Source: Cenococcum geophilum 1.58
Lineage: Eukaryota > Ascomycota > Dothideomycetes > Gloniales > Gloniaceae
DNA length: 64,000 bases
Assembly: GCA_001692895.1 (NCBI GenBank)
Contig: KV748178.1
Coordinates: forward strand, 3,520,536 to 3,584,535
Reading direction: 5' to 3'
A program made the position numbers and the translations under genes. Positions 56,677-64,000 of the stretch are shown here, one piece after another; the first letter of the stretch is position 1; each line of letters begins with the position of its first letter. The notes beneath the pieces were generated by a model, which saw nothing but the letters and a program-made list of their open reading frames with translations, searched no databases and was not told the DNA's origin.

Positions 56677-58316
56677 TCAATCAGAGTCATCATCATTATA
56701 GTAGTCATTATCATATCCATCTCCATCATCTTTGTCTGCCTGCGATTGAACTTCCCCCTCATTTTCATCATCTCCTTGCTCATCCTCTCCGTCCTAATTA
56801 TCATCTTCATGCTCTTCTTTTTCATCGTGCCCTACTTCTGCACTACCATCACCATCCCCACTTACGGCAACCTCCTCATACACTACCTCAGTCTCTTCAC
56901 CATCTGCTTGGTCATCTCTTGCCTCGTTCACTTCCTCTTCGTTTACATACTCCACAATCTCCTCTTCTTCCGTCTCCATGATATTACCATCCTCGTCAAC
57001 GGTTTGGTACACGTACTCTGTCTCTTTTTCTCCCTCTACTACCGCAATGCCATCTTCGTACTCCGCTGCCACAATGCTATCTCCATCCTCATCTTCATAA
57101 ACGATCTCAGTCTCGTATTTTATCACATTTCCGTCCTCAACCTCAACTTCCTCTTCTACTACCTCGAACTGCTCGTCTATCCCTTCCTCAGTAGCTGCTG
57201 TTACCCAATCTTCAGGGATTCTATATGCCATAACTCCAGCTGCAGTACTGCCCACCGCACCCGCAGCAGCTCCTCCAGCTCCTATGCCCCGTTGTCCAGC
57301 TAGTATAACCGACGCCTGCTCATTATAGACCATGCCGCCATAGGTATGTTCCACCGGCATTGGGGGACCATACGTGTCCGACTCAACAAACCCACGCGTG
57401 ACCGTGGCAGGCACAGACGCGGACACTGCTAGGACAGGAGCAGGAGCTGGTGCCGGTTGAGCTGGCGACATTACGGCAGAGGCAGTCTTAGCAACTGGAG
57501 CTGGCGCTTCCTTCGCTGGTTTGATGGCATCCTTTTCCGCATTCTTCTTTAAAGCGTCACCAGCCTTCGCAGGCGCAGGCGCAGGTTCAGAACTTTTCTT
57601 ATCGCCCTTCTTATCGTCCCTCTTACTGTCCTTCTTATCATTCTTATTATCGCTAATGAACATATTCAGGAGGTCCTTGGTGCCTTTAACGACTTTCTAG
57701 GCGTTTTCAATGTTGTTAAGAAAGCCAGCGGCTGAGAATCTAGACCTGTTTACTTTAGCGGGAGTAGGAGCAGGCTCGATGGAGAGGGAGGTTGCTTTTG
57801 GCGCAGTGGTATCGGAGGCAGGTTTCTTTGATGGATCTACTTTCACACTAGCCACCACGGCAGGCTGCTTGGAAGTTGGTGTAACGGCAGCACCGATTTC
57901 TCTAGTATCTGCAGGCGAAGGCTTCTTAGTCGGTACCGGGGTGCAGGAGGCTCTTTAGAGGGTACAGGCTTGAGTGCAGACTGGCCTTTCGGCGCAGCCT
58001 CTGCTGGCACGCCCGTAGCTGGCTTTTTCTCCTCACCGGCAGCAGCTTTTGGAACTTGCGCGGTCTTGCCTGCTGACGCCGCTGCAGTCGAAGTCTTGGG
58101 AATAGGGGTAGCGACCTTGATGGCTTTCTTCACGACGACTTTCTTCCCACCCTCCTCGATAACTTGTGTCTGCGCTGGAACTGGAACCTTAGCTGCAGCA
58201 GAGGAGGCAACTGGGGCTCTGATCAGGGAGCCATCTGCAGCCTTTTTGACGATCACCTTTCTAACGACTTTCTTGGTGGCGGGTGCGGCCCCGGGAGCTG
58301 TAGCTGCGGCTGCCAT
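56677..58316 (-). pseudogene. Decayed gene for an Ala/Lys- then Glu/Asp-rich protein
   Basis: From the ATG at 58316 the minus strand encodes a Lys/Ala/Pro-rich N-terminus (ATKKVVRKVIVKKAADGS, VVVKKAIKVATPIPK). After a one-base frame change near 57945-57960 the same character continues (TPVPTKKPSPADTREIGAA). A TAG at 57697-57699 follows, then 289 more codons, a second TAG at 56794-56796, and an acidic end (DGYDNDYYNDDDSD) before TGA at 56677. The centre holds EDEDGD, Gly/Ala-rich (GAGGAAAGAVGSTAAGV) and Val/Glu-rich parts. Because the character is kept through three breaks, this was one gene of about 546 codons. No domain recognised. An assembly error could explain the frame change. Confidence 0.55.
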
Positions 58317-58489
58317 AGTGGTTCTTCACAGGAATGCAGGCATGGTTTAGTAGCTCAAGGAGTAACCTTCCAAATTGCAGGAAATATGTTTAGGACTGCA
58401 GCCAAAGCACTTCAAGTTTTTCAGTCTGATAGCTCTGGCAAGGGCGCGCTGTTGTTAGTTGCTTTGACCCCCTTAATCTTCTACCCCGT

Positions 58490-59220
58490 GCGCTCGTAGA
58501 CAGTTCTCGAAAGTGCCTCCTCACACATCTTCCGAAGGGTATCGTTTGAGGTCTTCTGCCGCTGCATCTCATAGAACAACTCCTGTCTGCTCCGTTCCGA
58601 TTCTTCACTTTGCTGAATGCTGCCACCATCCGAGAGCCGCTGCAGAGCGCCCACTATACCCATTCCCTCACCGACCGCTTGGTCAATCTATCGCTGAAGG
58701 CTGACTTCATTCTGCTGCAACATCATATCCCTTCATATCTTTCAGAAGAAACTCTTGGCGGGTCACCGTAAGACTATCACTACCTGTTAGCCGGCTGCAC
58801 TGGCATAATTAGGGCGTATTTTCTTTCTATAGGAGGACACGCGCACACACTGGCGGTTGACAACGCTGCACTGAGCGTATTCTTACAGTCGTTAAGCTGT
58901 CCCTTGAGGGTCTTAATCTTTTCCTACCCAAACAGGCCCACCCTCCATCTATCCATCCAGAAGGTCTTGTCTCCCGTAGAGTGCCTCATCCAGTGATCTA
59001 GTGATGCTTGGAACGCCTTTCATGCTCTATCGCAATTATACACAGCAGACTTAGTCTCGGTATTAAGGAGGATTTTCAATTCGCCGCCTTGCAATGCCGT
59101 ATTCAGATGACGAAGAACGGGCTCTATTGTCCAAAGGTCGACTTTAATATTCTTAATCGTGTCGGGGGCATTCTTGATATTATCGATGTTCTGCAAATTT
59201 ACCGCCAACTTGCGTTAAGG
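58490..59220 (-). pseudogene. Decayed Fungal_N-type (NACHT/azaphilone-L N-terminal-like) gene
   Basis: Minus strand, no ATG. LQNIDNIKNAPDTIKNIKVD is followed by a TGA, then HWMRHSTGDKTFWMDRWRVG, LFG, a TAG, and KIKTLKGQLNDCKNTLSAAL. Further on, SEESERSRQELFYEMQRQKT ends in VYERTG. This order (xNAPxxI..., HWMKHSxxDK..DRWKVGLFG, LxDCKxTL) is typical of the N-terminal helical domain of fungal STAND/NLR-like and related proteins. At least three breaks and no start, so it is a dead remnant. Confidence 0.6.
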
Positions 59221-59493
59221 TGTTAACAGAGGGTCCGCTTTTCCATTTCTGCGCTTTCCCTTTTTAGGTATAGCCTGCTGAATCACCTACTTTCCCCTCC
59301 GTTAACCCGAAAGTTCCTTCCTTTCATCACCATCCTCACATTCCATGCTTTCCCTTCATATGTCAACTATCCCGCCTCAGCTTCTCTGCCTCCTCGGCAA
59401 TTTTACACCCTAAGCAACAACCTATCGGTGACGCGGCCTCCACTTCGGGAGTTCCGGCTTCCTCTTTCGATAATTCCCACCCTGATATAAATC
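59221..59493. other. Intergenic
   Basis: Promoter side of the next gene. The triplets upstream of its ATG can be read in several frames, but none is supported as coding. Confidence 0.5.
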
Positions 59494-60091
59494 ATGTCTT
59501 CTCTGGTAACAAAGTCTAAGTCGATCTACTTCAACTGACTTACAATTCAAAGAATCGGCTACAAACTTCGTCGATTACCCTTCAGCAGCCTCTTCCTCGC
59601 ACTTTCACTAAGTCAGCCGTCTCTATTACTCCAACTTCTCGTGGTAACCCTCTGGTTCCTCTTGCTGCAAACAATTTGGAATCTCAAGCGCCAGAACCAC
59701 AGGTATGGTTTGCTATTATTAGATTTCTATTGTTAGAATGTATAGTTGACATAGTGGCTAGTCGGAAAAGTATGAGCACGGTATCCCTAAATACCTGGTC
59801 CCGCAAGGTTGGAGCAATGATGAACATCAGTTGGATGGTCTAGTCGACTGTTTTGGCTTTGAATATTTTGGCTTCGAACCAAGGCTAGTCAAGCCATTAT
59901 TAACAGATAATACTGGCAAATTTCTTGTTGAGTATAAAGGGCGGTATTACTTCGCCAACCTAATAATAGTTTCACTCTATCGGTCGGATGAGCCAAAGGA
60001 CTTGGATAGTATCTTATCCATAATTAGGCAAAAAAAGATACAAAATATTAGGAAGACACAGATAGTGGAGCTAGATGATACGGATGATTAA
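59494..60091 (+). CDS. Small conserved-looking protein of unknown function
   Basis: Three exons, 59494-59505, 59553-59702 and 59762-60091 (introns 47 and 59 bp, both phase 0; intron 1 has CTTCAACTGAC..CAAAG), giving 163 aa from MSSL. The first 50 residues are Ser/Thr/Pro-rich. The rest is compact: YEHGIPKYLVPQGW, QLDGLVDCFGFEYFGFEPRL, FLVEYKGRYYFANLIIVSLY and DLDSILSIIRQKK, ending in an acidic tail (VELDDTDD). No signal peptide or membrane helix. I do not recognise the family. The model is free of stops, while the single-exon reading is interrupted by a TAA that falls inside intron 1. It stands 265 bp before another unfamiliar gene on the same strand. The very short first exon is the weakest point. 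Confidence 0.5.
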
Positions 60092-60355
60092 TGTAGAGGC
60101 GGCAATTCAAACCATTAAAGCTCCGAATTCAGAGCCCTTTTTAATTTTATCATATCCTAGTGTTTATATAAAAAATCCTTTAATTTATTCATCGCGTTAT
60201 CGTCCTTTAATTTTAGGTATTTAATGGCTTAGTAGGTTTTAGAATGGTAAGTGTTCCGTATGCGGTACTCGGAGAATCTGTGAAGCCGGAATAGGCCGCC
60301 TGCAAATTATCCATGGCTTAACCCCAATTAATATCAATCTAGAATCTCTAAAACA
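60092..60355. other. Spacer between two small genes
   Basis: AT-rich 265-bp spacer. A further upstream exon of the next gene (around 60240-60340) cannot be excluded. Confidence 0.4.
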
Positions 60356-61368
60356 ATGGAAATCCTTGCACCATTTTGGGAGGGCTTTCCATTCCTCCAC
60401 GCTATCGATTGGGATCGGGCACAGGTTAGTAGGCTGCCCATAGATTAAGAAATATGACGCTTAATAGGTGCTAGATTCAAGACTTCCTTTTAGATGTAGC
60501 TGCAAATCCCTACCATTATAGAATCAAGAAAAGATATTGGAAGGGTCTATATTTCGCAGTTCGCCTGATTACAAGAGCTGTATGAGTTACTTAATCGGAA
60601 TCGTTAACCGTAGTATGCTATGCTAACCACGTCTGTATATAGAATGCAAGGCCGAGCTACTCTTGGGGCAGACCCCCTCGAACGATATGATTTCTGGTTT
60701 AATGATGTCAGGGTACCGTTTTACGCGGTTGCAGACCTGCTTGGTTGGGTGCTCTCAATTGCTGGAAGAGCTCCGAGACAAGCAACGAGGACCAATTTCT
60801 ATCTTCCTCTCCTCTCGCTATACGCTCGCTGGGTTTTTAGACTATCACCAAGTAAGAAAAAGACACCGAGGACGGTACAGATCACATATCTCAGCGCTCG
60901 CTTTTCGCGTCGGGTACACAATTTGAACCTGGCACTTGGTGCAACAATTGGAGGTGCTAGCCTTCGCGGCCAGCTTCAACCGAAGAGATACGCGTTTCTA
61001 GAAGAGGTTGAAGGCCTTTGTCTTCCAGGTGTTGACATCAGTTTGATTGGTAGCGAGGATCAGAAATTTGGGCATTGTGCAGAGACTTATCCTTTATCAT
61101 TGCTCTTTTTGTGAGTGACCTACTCCATCTGACCGAAGCAAAGCTAATGCTGAATGTTTAAGTCGAAAGCGAAATAAGCATAGACAGCAAGGATGGGGTA
61201 TTGCTATACGACTGAGAGAAAAAGATGACTCTTCCGGATATGACGCAGCACTCATTGAGCAATCTTGGATGGACCCATGTCCAAATTGTGAGGCTCTTAT
61301 ATCTATGCTTGATTTAGATATTGCGGGCTTCTATAGCCCGCATAAAAGCCAAAGTGGTACTAGCTGAA
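60356..61368 (+). CDS. Putative zinc-binding protein with cytidine-deaminase-like HCAE..PCPNC signature
   Basis: Proposed exons: 60356-60424, 60475-60579, 60614-61110 and 61164-61368, giving about 291 aa. The last intron (GTGAGT..TTTAAG, 53 bp) is well supported because it joins FGHCAETYPLSLLF to the frame leading to DPCPNCEALISMLDLDIAGF. H-C-A-E followed 55 residues later by P-C-x-x-C is the zinc and catalytic pattern of the cytidine deaminase fold. Exon 1 (MEILAPFWEGFPFLHAIDWD) and exon 2 (NPYHYRIKKRYW) join in phase. The third junction would need an intron of only 34 bp, below the usual minimum, so the middle may be mis-modelled or broken. In exon 3 another frame is also open (60663-60926). 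The substrate is unknown. Confidence 0.45.
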
Positions 61369-62427
61369 TAGTTTAGACTCTATTTTGGCTTGGTTTTGCT
61401 ACTTTGCTTGATGTCCCAAAAATTTCCTGCCTAGTTCAAACTACGGCTTACTCTATATTCTCTGCCTATTTTAGCACTTATATATATTATTACCTCCGCA
61501 AGCGGCTCAGTAGACCCTACGAAGCCAGCCAGGTCCGCCGCGGACCCTGCAAACCGCCTAACAGGCGGCGTGCCGCCCCAGACGACCAAGACATCGCAGC
61601 ATTCCTTACGCAGAATGACAAAGAATTATAGACGAGCTCCGAATTACGATGTACAACATGCAGAAAAGCAAGGATAAGGTCATAACGCCATTCCTTATAG
61701 AAGCGGCAAGACAAATTGCGCGGAGCGTCCCCGGGCACAAACATGCGGATCGTCGGGGTGCCCGACGAAAACCCTGTCCGAGCTTACAAGGATTACTTTA
61801 CTAAGTCAATTTTAAGCCTTAATAATATATAGATTTTATAAAGGCGTAGGCAATAGAACTAAATATATTAGTAGCCTATATACTAAGACTATAAGCCAAA
61901 GAGAAGAAGATTATTAAGGCTATTTAATTAAGAAGTCTCTAAAGGCCCCTAAGGCACTAGTGTCCTATATCCGCAATATCCGCAATATCCGTAAGTCATA
62001 TAACCGTGGTTTAGGTAATTATATAGGCCTTTAAAAAGAATTGCGAAAATTAATAGCTACCCACGACGGCAGCAATCTCAATTCCCTCTCCATACTAAAG
62101 CTCCCTATATATCATTATATGTATATCTAATAGCTCGTACAGCTCTAATGGCGTGGATCCTAATGTTTTTAAAGGAATAGGACGAAATGGCAAGGAGGTG
62201 TCGCTCTATCTAAAAGTTAGTAAACTAAATTAAATGGCGAGGTCTCTAGTTAAATCTGAAATAGTATACAATTTCCTAATTAGGGAAAGTTAATTCTAAG
62301 TAGCTGCCTCTACCGCCGCTCAAAATCTCGCTATTATACCTACTTATTTGTACCAGCTATAGAGGCAAACAGCTCCTTATTAAAGCCTTATTTAAATATA
62401 AGGCCTAAAAGCTTTTTTACCCGTAAG
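61369..62427. other. Repeat-like DNA, partly RIP-affected
   Basis: 61510-61780 has normal composition and a pair of opposed open frames (61404-61631, 61517-61744) without recognisable domains. From 61790 to 62420 the DNA is AT-rich with many TpA, like the RIP-mutated blocks, and contains a small direct repeat of ATATCCGCA (about 61970-61996). I cannot assign an element. Confidence 0.45.
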
Positions 62428-62604
62428 TGTTACGGCACTGATACAGACCCTAGTCAGGGGCTCGGCCGAGCCTTGGCGCCATGTATATAGACGTGTCCTT
62501 TCCTCGACCTTCTTCCAGACCTCGTCTTGGAACTCTCGTTCACTGGCTACCAATAGATTCTTGTTCTTTTGACTGAGCCTTCACATTATTCCAAGCCAAT
62601 AACA
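62428..62604 (+). repeat. Left LTR of the non-autonomous element
   Basis: Starts TGTTACGG and probably ends ..CCAATAACA. The right end is a guess because the partner LTR is incomplete. Confidence 0.6.
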
Positions 62605-63908
62605 ATTCTACCTGCGACGAGCGCGCCTAGGCTTGCTAGGGCAAGTCAAGTGGCAATACGTTCGTTGCAGCCTGGAAGACCCGACCGATAAGAACCCGCG
62701 CCCGATACGCCCTGCGACCGACCGACCCTGACGCTGGCACCGTACTGCTAATAGAACAAGAACGGGACGCTTGCATCGTACTGCTAAGGACAAGACGCTG
62801 GCACCGTACTGCCAAGGACCAGACAACCGATCGCGCCGATACGCCTGCGACCCGACCGACCAACCGAAGACCGAACGACCGACCGACCGGAGCTATTCCT
62901 AGACGATCAAAAAAGATATGGAAAGATACGCCTATAGCTTAAGATAGTAAGGGGAGAAAGCACATTATGATCCGGACGCGTAGTGTTCCAGTAAGAGCCT
63001 GGAAAGGAGTCAGCCGGCCACTCAGAGGAGTGCGCGAAGAACTAGACCTAGACCTATCCCTTGCTATAGAGCGCGTAGTGCAGCACATCACGTCCGATCT
63101 TGCGATTTATCTACGTACTACCCGACCGTGCCGATGCGCTTACGGAAGGACCGACCCGACAACGACCGTGCCGATAGCCTACGGAAGAACAGACGCTGGC
63201 ACCGTACTGCCAAGAATCGACAAGAACCAGACGCTGGCCACCGTACTGCCACGAATCAAGAACTAGACGCTGGCACCGTACTGCCCACCGAACGAACCGA
63301 ACCCGACCGAACGATCGTGCCGATACGCCTGCGATCTACCGACTAAATGATAGACGAGCTCCGAATATTCGACCTGCCTATCACGACCAGACGACAGCGC
63401 CGATATGCCTGCTGCTATGACCCTACGGACCACCTGACGAGACAATATCTACCCCAAATTTTTTTCTCCTGACCTTCGTTCTTATATGACCGGGGGACCC
63501 CGGGGGGCCCCGCGGGGGGGATATTTAACGGCTCGGGCGAGCCTTTTCAAAAGGGGGGATAGAGAGGCTAGGAGACAATAGATTCTAGGAGGAACGACAA
63601 AGAACGGAAGGCTCCTAGCGATACGTATTACTGGCCCGGGCCGGGCTATATGGCGCGGAAACTGCCAGGACTGCCATACGTATCAACCCGACGTTAGGAC
63701 TAGTGCCGTACGGCCCGACGCTAGCACCGTACTGCTACCGACTTCTACTGCTCTGCCTGCAGCTGACTGACTCTGCTGCTCTACCTGCAGCGACTATTTG
63801 GAATAGATCTATGGCCTAGGAAGGAAAAACTGTTAATATTTTTTTTTTCTTGCACGGGGGGACAACTACAAAGCCTGAGGGCAGGCTTTTACTGAAGGGG
63901 GGGGGTGA

Positions 63909-64000
63909 TGTTACGGCACTGATACAGACCCTAGTCAGGGGCTCGGCCGACGTGTCCTTTCCTCGACCTTCTTCCAGACCTCGTCTTGGAACTCTCGTTC
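63909..64000 (+). repeat. Right LTR of the non-autonomous element, partial
   Basis: First 92 bases of the 3' LTR. Matches 62428 onwards except for the missing 22-base segment. Confidence 0.75.

Larger units (their letters stand above)
62428..64000 (+). mobile_element. Short non-autonomous LTR element (TRIM/LARD type), cut by window edge
   Basis: A direct repeat beginning TGTTACGGCACTGATACAGA occurs at 62428 and at 63909. The second is preceded by a purine run (GAAGGGGGGGGGTGA), as expected before a 3' LTR. The first LTR probably ends near 62604 (about 177 bp). The second runs out of the window and lacks a 22-base segment present in the first (within about 62470-62495). The 1.3-kb interior has no pol genes but holds seven copies of an ACGCTGGCACCGTACTGCC-like motif and about five of GACCGTGCCGATACGCCTGC, and a G/C-run hairpin near 63490-63520. 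Composition is near normal, so it is probably young. Confidence 0.75.

Noticed and set aside
56794-57663. 289-aa acidic protein as an intact gene
   Set aside because: The same frame and composition continue beyond the stops on both sides, so it is better read as the middle of a broken longer gene.

Overview
The window is nuclear DNA of a filamentous ascomycete (Pezizomycotina, perhaps Leotiomycetes; the class is a guess). Evidence: short 47-125 bp introns with GT..AG ends and CTAAC/CTGAC-like branch sites; a divergent pair of myosin-motor chitin synthases, an arrangement known only from filamentous fungi; an LSH-type SNF2 remodeller, eIF5B and End3 of fungal type; and blocks of very AT-rich DNA full of TpA and in-frame stops, the usual result of repeat-induced point mutation (RIP). 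A few N bases mark assembly gaps or uncertain calls.

Layout. 1-6.1 kb: RIP-mutated Ty3/gypsy relic and a piggyBac-type DNA transposon joined head-to-head to an inverted copy of its own 5' part. 6.7-9.7 kb: intact LSH/HELLS-type remodeller gene. 10.5-16.6 kb: a second piggyBac-type relic and three neighbouring TA-flanked elements with long terminal inverted repeats (TIRs). 16.9-22.3 kb: Ty1/copia relic with two 222-bp LTRs and a 5-bp target duplication, inserted in a 12-bp minisatellite. 22.3-29.2 kb: small inverted-repeat elements (338 bp; 615 bp with perfect 134-bp TIRs nested in an older element; 1450 bp Mutator-like with a 9-bp target duplication) around one DJ-1/PfpI gene. 29.9-33.4 kb: eIF5B. 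34-35.8 kb: piggyBac fragments and a second Mutator-like element (592 bp). 36.9-49.7 kb: csmA and csmB, head to head over a 1.58-kb shared promoter region. 50.2-51.6 kb: End3. 52.6-53.6 kb: secreted Cys-rich, Ser-rich single-pass membrane protein. 54-59.2 kb: transposon fragments and three decayed host genes. 59.5-61.4 kb: two small unfamiliar genes on the same strand, the second with a cytidine-deaminase-like zinc signature (HCAE..PCPNC). 62.4 kb to the end: non-autonomous LTR element with iterated motifs inside.

Functionally, the core genes belong to cell-wall synthesis and polarised growth (csmA, csmB), endocytosis and actin (End3), translation initiation (eIF5B) and chromatin (LSH). They form gene-rich islands with normal base composition, separated by repeat islands that have been mutated by RIP. 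The most unusual signals are the two Mutator-like elements: their outer and inner flanking sequences match between the ends, but each end carries its own hairpin with an unrelated, self-complementary stem.
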